The notes: generated by a model from the letters alone, not told the origin. A stretch of 64,000 bases of DNA from Pseudo-nitzschia pungens (GCA_037355855.1 CM074761.1:3615346-3679345); one strand, 5' to 3'. Shown: positions 11,734 to 24,211, numbered from the stretch's first letter. Translations and numbers: made by a program.

Positions 11734-13375
11734 AATACCATTACCTCCCGGACATAGAAAGATATCATATTCACATCACTCAGCATCAAAAACTTCGTCG
11801 CCTCCAAGGAGTGGTCGCAGCCAGCGACAGCAGGGTAATAGACAAAATCCACTGGGAGGACAAACCAGTAGCCCGCACCAGCCGGGATCATCATCACAAA
11901 GGTCTTCTTCCGAGGTGCTGAAAACTCTCCTGCGAAAGAAAGCTTGTCTGTACGAGCCCGGAACATCCCGATCTGTGGCACTAGTCACGTGGCTTGTAGG
12001 TAGGGTGCTAGCCCTTGAGTTTGGTTTTTTCTCGCGGCAACAGCTACAATCTGGAGTTCATGCGTGCGTTTCCAGTAAGATCGAAGCCGGAACCATCACA
12101 CGGACGAAAGTGAACAGGTGCATGCAAATCATTCTGAATTCCTGCTTCCACTATATCATTCCCCGATCTGATGGGTCGGAGGAGAAAGGAGATTATTTTC
12201 GAGAGTCTTTTTCACAAACTGTGCAAGATGATTCTCTTCTTCTCAAAGAGTTGCCGAGGCCTTGGAATGACTTGGTTGTAGACAGAGATACAGTTATCAA
12301 TGCCATCCTCCACGACACCGAAGAAAAAACTTCACAGCAAGCAAGTATTCATGCCCGATCGCCTACAGCGTCACCAAAGCATTCACCGAAATTCAGCAGC
12401 TTGAATTCCGAGAAAGGCACTGAGAAGTTTGGATTTGATGGGGAGAAAGAAGAAGCATCGAAGAGAGCTGTCCTTCTCTGCTTTAATGAAAACGTGAGAT
12501 CTGCCGAAGATGTCTTCCGGTGTCATAACGACTTCATTCGAGACACAGCAAACGCATCCAATCTCCAATTGACCGCACAAGAGTGGGGCCAATTTTTCGG
12601 TCATGAAGTTTCCAGGGATCCTCATCTTCTGGGAAAAATTGGGGTACCGAATCAGGCAGGAGTGTCGTCGGGGGGGCCTCCAATACAACCTGATCTTCTT
12701 GGTCGGATGAGTCCGGATGAGGTTGGAAAGTTCCGGACCACTTGGTGTACAAAAAGGTATGAACACGACCACGATCTTTGCGGGTTTGCGCACATCGAGA
12801 TAAATGGTGGGTGGTTACGTCGCAACCCTTTGGTTCATTCGTACACGAACGAGATGTGTAGTTTTGTGACACATGTGAGAAACGAGATGGTTCCTCCTGG
12901 GGTCCCTGGGAACTTCTTTTTGAATGAGTGTCCGAACGGAGTCCTCTGTGGCTACGCACATTCTGCGGAGGAGATAAACTATCATCCTGACAGTTATAAG
13001 AATAAAGTGTGCACGGCTCAATACCTGAGGTCCGGAGGCTGTCGCTTGGGTGATGTCTGTCCGAATGCTCACCCAATTGATAGTAACCGGCCTTTCAAGA
13101 AGTCGTTGACCGACGGCCGATCTCCTGACAAAAGGGGAAAAAAGAATTTTGAACAAGGAAAGATGAGTTCGAAGCCTTGTCACGACTCTTTGCCATCTGG
13201 CTCGCCAGTCGTGTATGCGAGCCCAGCGCCTGTGTCCAGATTCGAACGTCAACTCGTGATGCCTGGGTTGCAGAATCTTTACCGAAGGCAGAGTGAAGTT
13301 GTGCGGGCATACGTCCGATCATCGGGGAAGTGTCAATGCTCGTATAGTCTCTTCGGAGACAAGGTGACAAGTTGA
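10328..13375 (+). CDS. CCCH-type zinc-finger protein with long polyQ-rich N-terminus
   Basis: The intact 1015-residue frame starts at the first ATG of the open region. The N-terminal half is low complexity (His, Gln, Pro, Ser) with a CAG-encoded Gln run around residue 460. A globular region follows (from about residue 530, LLRKKACLYEPG, through ALVTWLVGRVLALEFG) that I do not recognise. The C-terminal part carries three Cys/His clusters: CTKRYEHDHDLCGFAH (about residue 808); a long one ending CPNGVLCGYAH; and a canonical C-X9-C-X5-C-X3-H finger beginning CTAQYLRSGGC. Such arrays usually bind AU-rich or structured RNA and regulate mRNA fate, which is the likely role. The spaced-finger arrangement resembles plant-type tandem CCCH proteins more than the compact TTP type. 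No intron is needed. Confidence 0.85.
11702..11733 (+). repeat. CAG trinucleotide run (polyQ) inside the CCCH gene
   Basis: About ten consecutive CAG/CAA codons encode a glutamine tract in the disordered N-terminal half of the CCCH protein. It keeps the reading frame open. Confidence 0.9.
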
Positions 13376-15262
13376 CAAGATCTCTTTCGGACTCTTGTTG
13401 AAAATTGGGAGGATTATTTGCCGACAGGACGATGTTTAGCTACCGTCCGTGACAATGCACCGAAGACCAATGGTGCAATTCTTGGGATATTTCTATTTGT
13501 TTTTTAATGTTTTCGTTGACGCTCTGCGTTAGTCTTCATGTTCTGCAATTATGAGAAATTGCATTGTTCGAAGAGCGGCAAATCAACGATATTGTGATTG
13601 TCATATTTGTGCCGTATGTGATCTATGCTAAACTCAAAACTTAATGCTTTGACATACCACACATGCGCGATCACGTCGATTGGAAATCGCTGTGTGGTGG
13701 TGAGACAGATTGAATACAATTTTCGATCTATTTCATAATAAATATAAATTTAAATTTTCTTTGTAGACGTACCTCTACTTCACGTTCTGTCGCAATCCAA
13801 TAGCTGTTGCCACTTGAAAGTTGGGGCTTCTAAAAGCGACTTTGCTGTTATGCAAGTTGGCGAATTTTGGACTTCTGAGCGGAGCACATCGAATGGTCAG
13901 AGTTGACGATGGAGGTTTACGTAATACCAACAAACAGAGTTGGAAGCATGTTTTTTCGTTTCCTTCGGCACACAGGACAGAACCGGGTGGTAACTGCGGA
14001 AGATTTGGTTACTCTCGCTTTGAACGAACGTCGGAGATATCCCTGTTATTGGTTACGAAGTACGAAGTACTTAGCAAGAACCATCTTTTAATGGCACAAT
14101 GGATCCTGTCGCATTGCTTCTGTTTCGGATTCATTGCATTGCCGCTCTGATCTACGTTTAGGCGTCGGCTAGTAAGGTTACGGTAGGGTAAATTTTTTGC
14201 AATATATCCAGCTTCGACTTGCAAGATCTTCCGAGCGAAAACGAGAAGCCGCCAACAAAAAATAAAAAAAATGATCGTGAAGAAGTCATCATTCAAAAGA
14301 GGAACTGATAGTGTTTTTCCAACTTGCGGTAAAACCTTACTGGTAACCTTACTCCTATCTTGTTGCCAAAAAATGCGCAAGTCCCTTTGCCGAGACCTGG
14401 TGAGGTTACCTGCCCTGCGAGTACGAGTACGAGTACCCGTATTGGTCTGGTTGTGTACACGTACTAAGAGTAAAGTTTTTTACCATCCTATGCTTTCAAC
14501 AAAAAAAGAATGCTGAGTGATGCGTCATGAGATTGACCACCTACCGTATTCTAATACCTACCATACTATTCTCAGTACGAGTACACTAGAGGAACGCGAG
14601 AAGCAACAGTTTTTGAAGAATGTTGATGATGAAAAGAACATCAAAATTTCTAGACGCAAATAATAGTGTCTGTAGCAAATTGGTTAGAGTAACAAAGCAA
14701 TAACAGTGGTACACTGGAGGATTAATTCAAACTCCCCATGTGTTGACTATTGTTATTTACTTCGTAATTTGACAAGGATCGTAAACATTATTTATGTGAC
14801 CAAATCATCAGCACCAGCAACACCAAGAATTTCGTGCCAACAAGCATCAAGCTGTTTGCAGTAGTAGTCCACTATGTTGTAGTTATTGCAGTGTCAAATC
14901 TTCGGGTTATTTTATTTGTTTCGATGACAAAGAAATGCTTTGCTTCTGGTGTCAGGAACTACTATGCCATGCTTTATTGCTTTTTGGTTGTTTTTGTCGT
15001 TTGTGGTTGCCACCGGTTTCGAAGTAGTCCACGTTAATCTTGACAAATCTCTCTGATTGTCTGCATCGACCAGTGCTGTGAGAAAAGTAATTTACCTCGC
15101 AAACGTAAACAAATGTAAACACCACAGTTACAGCCGATTTAACAATCAAGATGACGGTCGGTTATGCAGATCCTATTTTACAAAATTAAGCTGACACCCA
15201 AAACTGTGCCTTTGTCAAATTTTATTGATTCTGGTTTTGAATATGTCCTTCAAGAGAGACAT
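13376..15262. other. Intergenic region
   Basis: A 1.9-kb AT-rich gap between convergent genes. Short open frames (for example 13821-14150) have no recognisable or compositionally convincing protein. GTAAGGTTAC-type words occur around 14163, 14340 and 14402, and a short GAGTAC hexamer run lies at about 14417-14437. A tRNA-like remnant near 14668-14740 is not convincing. Confidence 0.5.
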
Positions 15263-16005
15263 TTAGTGACTATGCCCATCCCAGATATCGTTGTAAATGC
15301 GAATCATGTCCGGCAACGCAACGTTGCGTGGTAGCTCATAAGTTCTTTGAGTAGTTGCTTTCCGTATACCTTTGAGAATCTGCGCACGTTCTAGAAGGGT
15401 CGGTTTTTCTGGTACGGTTTCGACTGTCTGTTGTTTCCATTCCTCCCGAGCACGAATCCAGGTTTCGAAGCCACAGTTATGAAATTTCTTCTGGTGAGAA
15501 GATACACGAGCATTCATCACAACTTTCGGTGAACCGTCGTCACCCGTATTATCATCTGTCACTTCCGGATAAACATCTATTGTGTCGGGGGCACCAACGT
15601 CCTCCCACCACTCATCAGCTGTTGGTGGTCGTTCACGTATATTTTCTGCGTGTCATTCCATGGATCAAGTTGGTTGCCGAATCAAACGAAGGATAAAACC
15701 AAAATCAGTCAATCGCTGTTGAGTAAACGTTGGAATGGGTTAAATTTAAGGATTTTTGACCTAATAAAATACTCACCTACTCTCCATGGTGCGCTATCCG
15801 TTTGAACAGAGCCCCTAGAGCTCAGGCTAGACGCTTCTGTAACAGTGGAATCTCTTTTCAGAAGTATGCGGCGCTTATGTTTTGACCCGAAAAAAGTCCT
15901 GTTGCTGTTGCTGGTGACCTTCGGCGAGGAATCAGAAGAGGAGCTAGGTGATTGAGATGATCTTCTCCTCATGTTTTTTTTGTTGATCAAAGGCATCCAG
16001 ACCAT
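15263..16005 (-). CDS. Small Gag1-like clamp (DUF4050) domain protein
   Basis: Two exons (16005-15777 and 15645-15263) joined across a 131-nt intron with a consensus GTGAGT donor and CAG acceptor give an intact 203-residue protein. The splice joins codon G|AA, restoring one frame from a TGA-limited upstream frame. The N-terminus is basic and Ser-rich (MRRRSSQSPSSSS). The C-terminal half has GFETWIRAREEW and ends with LPRNVALPDMIRIYNDIWDG. A Trp/Arg helix followed by a Leu-Pro segment and a terminal Asp-Trp helix is the pattern I associate with the DUF4050/Gag1-like clamp fold. Function is unknown; in fungi one member (Gag1) is linked to nutrient signalling. The upstream frame is also open without an ATG to about 16065, so an extra 5' exon is possible. 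Confidence 0.6.
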
Positions 16006-17842
16006 TTTTCGTTTGCGTCGCTTCCACTGTAGAAGTAGCTGATAGTCGAGCGAAGATGGATTGCAAATTTAAATGAGCAGCACAGTTTCAGTGTTGTTTC
16101 GAGTTGCTTTCATTCCTTTCCAAGATTTTGTGCCGAGAATCAAAAATTCTTTTCAACGCAACAACGCGCACCTTGCGACGGCCGATACACGACTTCAAAA
16201 ATTCTTCGTACACGTACTACCGAGATGAGATGCACGGGTAAGTACGTGACGAGTCGGTCGGAACCACTTTTTTTGCAAGACGAAACGAAGAGATGATAAA
16301 AAGGTAAGATTATGAAACACGGCTCAATACACGGTTAGATTTAGTACCGGTGCGAGTAAGGTACCGGTATCGTGCTTAGAAACATACGAAAACTTTCAAT
16401 GACTTTTTGTTTTCAGATTAAGTAAAAGACTATCACTTGTCACTTATCGCTTTGTCTGTCAGCCGTGACGGTAGCTGAAATAGCTCGCTTACACCAATAA
16501 ATACGAGTGCGTCTGCGGATGGGGATTCATACAACAAAACCTTCTTCGCACGCTTGTGGTCTTCCGTGGCTAGTAGGTGCATACCTGGTATGGCCATGGT
16601 ATCAGAATTGGGTACAGTTCTGTCCCTTCATGATGCTTCAAATTGTTGTCTTGGATAGACCCCCCCTCCTGATTGACACTCACCACTAGGGAGGCTCCTT
16701 CGCTCAAAAAACACGATGGGTTCGAACATACTTACTGGTACTCTATTGAAATTTCCGATATCAGCAGCAGTCTAATAACCGAGGCCTTCCAGTGCTTTCA
16801 AATACGAAGTATTGGAGTACTGTCCTAAGAACTTCATACTTCAAAGCACAGACTGCAATACAATCATGATGTAATGTAGATGGGTCGGAACAAGGGGCCC
16901 CGGCGATCACAACATGGACAGGGGCTAATTTTGACATCAGCACAAGTGCCCTAACTTGTTTCATGGTGATTGATGATGAAACGTGACTCCACAAGACCTC
17001 AAACTAGGGTTATCTTTTCAGGACAAAAAATAATATGATGGTAGAACGGCCAGTGGAAGCGATTACTAATCACCCGTTCAGTTAGAGCCCAAAATGACTA
17101 TGAATCTCTACCTAACTTGAATCATTTGATTGAAATCAGAAACTACGTCTGAAACTGCTACAAACGGGTATTTGTAACTTTTTCATCAACTCTCTCAATA
17201 ATGGTGTTTTAAGTGGCAAATATAAGAGACCACATATCTCTTGTATATCCTTCTCATTCTCGTACATGCTAAATGCAGGCTTGCTTGGAGATGCAAAGTA
17301 CTAATGATCTAGAATTCATTTATCAAAGTTTTGCATCATCGTTGCTTTACAATTGGTCCAAAGATTGATTTTGTTAATATTTTCTTTCTCCTTTGTTATC
17401 CGATACACAGTCGCCTCAGCTTTGTACAGGATAATCCGTTCGTTTTGAGCAGCACGCCGCATAACTAGTCCGGCCTTTCCAACATATGTCAAACAGACTG
17501 AATGGACTTGGAAACTTGGAATTTTGCGTCCTGCAGCAATTCCAGAAAGCTTCCCCACCAAATTTCCACTTTCTCTAGCTCTTCCTACTGTTGTCGCCGA
17601 ATGAAAAGAACTCTTTTGAGAGTTTCGTACAAGTACGTCTCCTTTACACTAAGAAGACACAAACTAAGGTGCAAACGTTCTAAAACTGACTTTCTTTCTT
17701 ACGTGTTACTCCTCTTGCTTATTTTTCACGGGCTCATAGACTCTCCGCAGAAATGCCCCCTTCCACCTACGTCAATAAATTTCTCCACTAATAATAAAAC
17801 GAAAAGTCCTTTCACACCAACGCATTCTCTGTGCCAGGTGTT
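16006..17842. other. Intergenic region
   Basis: A 1.8-kb stretch with no supported gene. It includes the presumed promoter of the DUF4050-like gene (16006-16300) and GTACCGGT-type words (16340-16372). Open frames at 16507-16689 and 17502-17846 lack protein-like composition. Confidence 0.45.
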
Positions 17843-19391
17843 TTAAAATGGGGAATCGAAATCGAAGCCGATTTTACCGCCGTTGTCCTCATCCTTCGAC
17901 CATGTCATAATTGTACCACCTCCACCAGGATTAATGCTTCCTTCTTCGGCTCCTTCTTCGATGACAATTTCCTTGCTACCTGCTTGCATGTGGTTGTATT
18001 CGTTCAGAACAATAACCGACGAGCCATCAAAGTGAATGACGATGGAATAAAACTTGCCCTGCACACGATAAGCCAGTGTCAACGTTCCAAAGTTGCTGCC
18101 GAAGTCCTTCCCGACGTTCAGGAACAAGCATTTACCTCGCATGACATGCGCGATCACTTTGCTTGTCACAGACATCGATGGTCGGTAAAAGTTCGGATTG
18201 CCGTACTGTACGGTAGCTAACATGATCGTGAATTCACTGAAGTTCATGCCAACCAACAGGCTAATCATTGCTGGGGTGAGATCAGCATAATCCACAGAAA
18301 CCAAGTTCCAATTCTCGTCCGGATTTTGAGCGAAAAATTCGTGAAGAATCGGAGCACCGTGTCGTTTTTGCGGCTTATAAAGATCATTCGCCAAGTAAAC
18401 AGGTTGCAGAGAAGCCCATCCAAGAGCGAGTTTGACGATATCGCCAACATTCCCAACACCAGGAGTGAGGACAAATTGGTTATTTAGCAGTTTTCCTTTC
18501 TTTCCTTGGAATTTGACCTCATCAAGATTCCATTCAAGTAATTGCTTGGAATCACGAGTATTGCTGGAGCAGAAAAGAGAAATCGAGGGTTAGAAAAAGA
18601 TGCTGTATTTTAACAAAAATATTTGTCTTTCTGTTTTTCAAAGGTACTTACTACCACTTGTCTTCCAACCAGCTATCGGCATTGTAACAATTGTAATATG
18701 AACTGACATATTCGTCGTTGTACTCAATCCCACCGACGGAGAAGTCGTCGTAGATGCGAGAATGGAGGATGACGCAAATCTGGGTACCCTGGCTCGTTAG
18801 ATCTTTCAAAGGCGTCCCCAAAAGTCCATCGACGGTACTTCCTTTGTACAATTTCTCTCCCAAGGCCGATTGGATCTCATCCAGTGCCTTCTTTTTCAAC
18901 TTTGGATCGAAAGCACGGCCGTACTCAGCCACGACCTTGATGACCAAAAACTCACCAGGAAAATCTTGGCAAAATAGATGAATATCTTCCAAAACGCGTT
19001 GGAGCTCACACCCCCTCATGCATCCACGGTAGCAGTAGACCTTGTTTGCGGAGCCAGCGATGCGCAGATCAAGATAGCGCGTACCGCGGTGCAATTGTTC
19101 TAGCACAGAAACATTTTGGGTCCTTGCAATAGCAGAGAAAAACTTGTAAGATGGAATCGAGTAAGAGGCAGAGTCATGAGTTCCTGGAAGTATGATTTTT
19201 CCTAGATTCATATCCGGGACACTCTGAATGAGATTGCTCATCCAATCGGGATGAAGGCTAATAGGAAAATCTATCGCAGGAATTGTTGGAATGCAGCAAG
19301 CCAACTGACAGCAGTTCACCGCAATGGAAGCGCTTGGGCAGGTCATAGACCCTTCAACCCGTCTTCGACAATAACGAGAGGTGAAGTCCAT
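17843..19391 (-). CDS. PI-PLC X-like (PLC-like phosphodiesterase) protein
   Basis: Exons 19391-18652 and 18563-17843 are separated by an 88-nt intron with a GTAAGT donor; the join restores W-Y-NTRDSKQ and gives 486 residues. The first half is a PLC-like phosphodiesterase TIM-barrel X region: KIILPGTHDSASYS with the first catalytic His and adjacent Asp (about residues 71-74), RTQNVSVLEQLHRGTRYLDLRI with the conserved RYLDLR, and the strand GEFLVIKVVAEYG. The site where related enzymes have His-Gly (the second catalytic His) reads VYCYRGC here, so that His appears to be lost. The C-terminal 240 residues are a separate globular region I do not recognise. No clear signal peptide is seen. The family is clear; catalytic activity is doubtful. 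Confidence 0.75.
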
Positions 19392-21520
19392 ATTTAAAAT
19401 CTAGTAACCGACACTTCGTGGTAGCCCGACAAACTGTTTCTTCCTTTCAAAATGTTGATAATGATGTAGTCCAGCCTTATAGTAACAATGCTACTCCAAT
19501 AGATAAGGTTAGTTCCATGAAGTACGAGACCTGTTTTGTTACCTCGGTGTTATCTATCGTAAGGTACCGATGGTTGAACCCACGAATACTCGTACTCGAA
19601 ACCATACGAAGCGCCAGGTAAATCTTACGCGCATACCATATCCCTTTTTTAATTAAAGCTCCCACGGTACTGCGGTTGTACGTAAGGTACCGTACTCGTA
19701 GATCACATTCAGCAGCAACAAAAATTGAGATTTAAGATCGCATCAAATCAATTGGTTGACACACTCGGTAAGGCTCATGCTGAGCTGAGATCTCGAACAA
19801 AGAGAGAGTACATGTAACTTACCGGGTAGGGTTTACCTTACCTTTCCCCGTTCGAAGTACGGTAACCTTACCGGTACTTGTACTGGTACCAGGTAAGGTT
19901 ACTCGTAATAGTAATTCCGATTTCTACTTAAAAAAACATTTTGAACAGTCATACCATAGACCCACTCGTTGCTATCCACATACGTGTACAATTTATGCCA
20001 GTCACAATTTTGTTTGATATACTGCTCGGAGAAGCAATATTATTCGTTCATTCAAAAAATATTTCATCATACTTTTGATTGAAAAATGACTCTTCAGAAC
20101 ATTATTTGTATTTTCTACAAAGTACAATCTTGTACGGATCTTATCTATCGTCATGATCCCATCGCAGTCCCCAATTCTTGTAGTAATTAGTCATACCCGA
20201 ACGTATTCTTCGATGAAACGCAAAGTTATAGAACTTATGAAACCGCCACTGAGTCCACTCCTCCTTTTTCGTCGAGTAAGCCTTACCAGTACAAAATGTG
20301 AAATGAGTAAGGATGATGAAAGAAGAATTTTTTTAATTAATCCACTGATTTAAAAGTTTGCTAAATGGCTCATCGAATTGAGATGGTAAGATATTAGTGG
20401 GGAAAACAATACATAAGTTAATTACCGTAGCCCTGGATGAACATACTAGGTTGAAGCTTTTTTGGAGGGTGCAAATAATAATTTTCAGATGGTCGGGGGA
20501 GAGAACATGACAGAATTTAGAGGATACTATTGCCGCACGTCTTTGTTGAGGGTGTTCGTTGGAGTTAATGGTTCGCTGGAGTTAATGTCCGCTGGAGTTG
20601 ATGTTCGTTGGAGTTGATGATGTTACCAAGCATACGGTATCACGGTACATTAGCGAAGGTATCAGCGGCGGTGTTTCACACAACATGAGGTAGTAATGCA
20701 ACACACAGCAAAGTAAGTTACCGTAATCTTACTTGTAGGTGCAAATAGAAAGAATTAGTATGAATCTTAGATTGAAAGCCCTCTTCCCGTATCAACTTGA
20801 ATGAAGTCAGTGAAAAAAAAGACTGGAAAAATGCTCCGATACAGTCCCTGCAAGCGTTATCTGAATTATTCCTACTAGCAGATGATGGATTATATGAAAA
20901 AGACAGTGTTTGGGTATCGCCCAGTGAGTCTTATGGACGAGCAACGCAATTCCGAGTCGATGACAACAACAATGATAGTATACCTATTTAAGTGACTTCA
21001 ACAACGGGTTGGGTAAATTATCAAAAAAGTGATAGTGAGCATACTATCTTACACTTTATGGATTGATTGCCGAGACTTCAACTTTTTTTCTGTAGAAATC
21101 AACCATCAACTCTGTCTTGATTGAACATTGGTGGTATTCAGAGACATAATCAGAAGATCATTACGAAGTATTTCTAGCATTGTTTTCTCTGCACTCTGAT
21201 CAATAAAAGTACTAAAAACAATACTGTTTCTTCATCCTAAGTACGAAGCACTCATATTATTATGATTGATGACAGTGGAGGATCAAGGGATTTATTCTGA
21301 AAATTGTTGATCGGAACTTCAGGGACAAATAGAATAGATTCAATTTATTCGACAGCATAAACATACTTTATGTTTCCATTGATAGGACTAAATCAATTCA
21401 AACCGTGGGAAGGACCCTTGCAAGAAATATGTTATTCCGAGGAATTTTTAGTTTACAATAATGTTATATATATCAATGTTATAATCGTATAATACTTTTT
21501 GGCCATGAAGATTTGTTAAA
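19392..21520. other. Intergenic region rich in GTAAGGTTAC-type words
   Basis: A 2.1-kb AT-rich gap without a supported gene. A dense cluster of GGTAACCTTACC/GGTAAGGTTAC words with GGTACC and ACCGGT steps lies at about 19820-19910, including inverted copies about 25 nt apart. A short tandem repeat is at 20554-20619. The frame at 20797-20991 is open but too short to support. Confidence 0.5.
20554..20619 (+). repeat. Imperfect tandem repeat, about four copies of a 15-17-bp unit
   Basis: Units of the form GTTCGTTGGAGTTAATG follow one another with small changes (C/T in CGTTGG, A/G in TTAATG). It is non-coding and of unknown function. Confidence 0.8.
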
Positions 21521-23110
21521 CTACACATCATGTTGTTGGAGATCGGGTTCGTCATCGTTGCCACTTGTTGGTCTATTTGCAAGACCTTGTAGATGTATAG
21601 TTCCAGGATTTATCACCTGAGATGCAGCATGATTGACTCCATTTTGCAGCCGCCTAATATCGTGGAGCGTCTCCGATGGCACCGTTGAACTCCAAAAAGC
21701 ATCTTTGAATCTCGCCGGTCGTGCAAGCATTTCTGGCGGATTGTATAGAGTCCCCTGGGAATTACTAAAGCTCGCTTCTCTGTCATCACTATTGTTGTGA
21801 CTGTTCTCTTCGATGTTTTCTCTGGGCAGCAGTTGCTGTTGAACCTGTTCGTATCCCTCGATAGCGTTTTCCACCGTTGATGGCAAGTATTCCGTATACG
21901 TGAAAGTAAACGAGTGGGCGATCGCAAACATGACCATCTCGACACATATGCAGTAATCAATAAGTCCATTGGCAACTTCGTCTCCCGTCCATGAACCGAC
22001 GTCGCCAATCACACCGTGGGCCTTGAGGTAAAAAATCAGAACTCCTTGCCACCATGTAAAAAAGACTACCCCCTTGATGCACAGGAATTTCCCCAACGGA
22101 TGCCAATTGATTGGATATCGCAATTCATCTTGCACTGCATGAAAGAGTTTGACAAGAGAGTACAACGCGTACATGACACTGATATTCATCAAGAAGGCGA
22201 GGTAGGGATACGGAGAGGTCCAAAGAAATTTCCCTTCCCCGTACATACCCAACGATTGGAATATGTACGTAAGAATCGTAAACCCTGTCTTGGCCACAAC
22301 GTACTGCAGCGCCCCGTGCTTGCATTGCAACATGAATTCGACCCCTAGTTCCCATGGTTCCAAGACGAGACTCAGTGGAAAAGTGTGCTGGCCCAAGTGT
22401 TGGGCCAAAGCGGGATCGTCTCGCACCTTTTGGCGAAGAGTACGCACCAAGGCTTCTTCTCCACCCAATAGCTCGATAAGGTAATATACAAAGCTCGCAA
22501 TTACAAAAGCCTCGTACAAATCGCGGATTGCATCGATATAAATACGTGCGTGATGAAAGCGAAGGCTCAGCCAAGATTGAACGGCGTAAATGGGGACCAT
22601 GAGAATGATTCGAATCACATATTTTTGTACCCCCGGCATATACCAGTGTGTGAAGTGTAGATATATAAGGCGTATCGACATGATCAGAGTCCCGATCACC
22701 ATGACACCTGCCGAGTGAAAAGCTGCCATCTCGACCTTTTTATCGGAGAGTGCCCGATAAATGACGAGAGGGACAAGCAACAACATCGTCATTAAAGTTG
22801 CGGAAGCTATGTGTGGGCCGATTCTTCTCATTATCAATCGAATGTTTGAATGTCGTTGGTCATCTAAGTTTATGTCCTCGACGACGTTATCGTCTTCATC
22901 GTCATCAACGTTTTGATCAGGGCTTCCATCGCTCGGAACATTGTAGTCGCCGTCGTTGTCGTTGTCGTTGCTGCTGCTGTTCTCGTTTTCATTCGCTAGT
23001 AAACCCGCGGTCAAATCGTTGTCGTCCAAGAGACCAGAATCAGTGGAACCCTCCGGCGAAGAGGCGGGGGGACGAAGAGCAAAAGTGTTCGATGCACGAC
23101 CAGGACTCAT
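21521..23110 (-). CDS. TMEM184/LAZ1 (organic solute transporter Ost-alpha family) membrane protein
   Basis: This intact 529-residue protein belongs to the Ost-alpha/TMEM184C/LAZ1 family (DUF300). After an acidic, disordered N-terminus of about 85 residues come about seven hydrophobic segments, beginning IASATLMTMLLLVPLVIY. Family motifs seen include RIILMVPIYAVQSWLSL and the following DAIRDLYEAFVIASFVYYLIELLGG, then FLCIKGVVFFTWWQGVLIFYL. The C-terminal tail is Gln/Asn-rich and probably cytosolic. Plant LAZ1 proteins act at the tonoplast and influence brassinosteroid signalling and cell death, while animal members affect endolysosomal trafficking. The substrate here is unknown. It is intronless and its ATG sits close to a purine-rich context. 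Confidence 0.9.
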   Translation of the reverse strand: MSPGRASNTFALRPPASSPEGSTDSGLLDDNDLTAGLLANENENSSSNDNDNDGDYNVPSDGSPDQNVDDDEDDNVVEDINLDDQRHSNIRLIMRRIGPHIASATLMTMLLLVPLVIYRALSDKKVEMAAFHSAGVMVIGTLIMSIRLIYLHFTHWYMPGVQKYVIRIILMVPIYAVQSWLSLRFHHARIYIDAIRDLYEAFVIASFVYYLIELLGGEEALVRTLRQKVRDDPALAQHLGQHTFPLSLVLEPWELGVEFMLQCKHGALQYVVAKTGFTILTYIFQSLGMYGEGKFLWTSPYPYLAFLMNISVMYALYSLVKLFHAVQDELRYPINWHPLGKFLCIKGVVFFTWWQGVLIFYLKAHGVIGDVGSWTGDEVANGLIDYCICVEMVMFAIAHSFTFTYTEYLPSTVENAIEGYEQVQQQLLPRENIEENSHNNSDDREASFSNSQGTLYNPPEMLARPARFKDAFWSSTVPSETLHDIRRLQNGVNHAASQVINPGTIHLQGLANRPTSGNDDEPDLQQHDV

Positions 23111-24211
23111 CTTTCTTGGAAAAGGCCTATTCGAAGATGCTATTTCACTCTCGAATGATCTCCTGATAGTTGTTTTGTTTTCTTTTTCCCCGAAAAATTA
23201 AGTCGTGGCAGAGTTTTCCACTTTCTATCGTTGCAATTGCTTCTTGGTCTTTTCGCTCGGAATGGATATTACACGAATGTCGATCGGGAAACTTCGATAC
23301 GCAGAGGGGTTTACTGGATTGCCGTTGTAGTAGAACCTATCCTGCATTCCATGAGGAACGAGAAATTATAAAGTATTTTCGCAATGCAGTTGATGTAAAT
23401 AGATGTCCTGTTGCTGTGGTTGTTCGATAATGATCTATCAACAACTACACTCCGGGTCCCCGTTTCGCAATGAAACGTTGCATGTCGTTAGATCGTGATG
23501 CCACTCGGAAACTTACTTGGTCCGAACGATGTAACTTATCGATCACACACAATTCTGCACCGTACCGGTATGAACTCGTTGTGTCGTGTTTAACGTAGGA
23601 TACGCTACGCGCGTAAAAGTACTCGATTCTACCCATGCTTTCGGGTAACCTGAACGTTCCCATTAGTACCGTAAACCTTACAGCACCATTGTTTGTACGG
23701 CACTTGCGCTCATGACAGAATCATTCTGCGAAAACCGGAATGCTCCATGCTCAAAAATGCATTCAGAACGAACGAAGGATACGAGTAACCTTGCGTAGTA
23801 ATTACTTGTAAGCCTTCCTTGTACTGGAAAAAAAAAAATCCGTCGAGTCGTGTTGTCTTAGCCTTCTCACTCTCGTACGCACGGTAAGGTTTACCGGTAA
23901 GATTACCGTAAATTACACGTATCGCACTCGGTAATGCATTGACTACTGCTGAAGTGAAGCCATCATATGTTTATATAATACAAACATACGTAATGAAACT
24001 AATAGTAATACGAATACAGTAATTACTGCAAATTTGGCACTCTTCAAAAAGGAAACAGCAAGCACGATGAACGACGAACCCATGTGTGTAGAGTCATACA
24101 TTCATCCACAACACCTGCGTTTGACAACTCCACCGAGAGCTGTCCACCTTCTCTCTTTTAAATTCTAGGTTTCTAATTCGTTCGACGCACACCAATCGTG
24201 TGAGAAAAAGA
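23111..24211. other. Divergent intergenic region
   Basis: A 1.1-kb gap between the 5' ends of the TMEM184 gene (-) and the KH gene (+). It contains GGTAACCTGAAC/GTAAACCTTACA near 23645-23682 and a tight group of GTAAGGTTTACCGGTAAGATTACC words at about 23882-23915. Both promoters should be here. No coding region is seen. Confidence 0.5.

Noticed and set aside
14668..14745. A tRNA-like stretch with an A-box-like TAGCAAATTGG and a TTCAAAC loop
   Set aside because: The T-arm and acceptor stems do not pair, so at most it is a decayed relic.
20797..20991. 64-codon open frame in the gene-free gap
   Set aside because: Composition is plausible but there is no supporting domain, splice signal or context.
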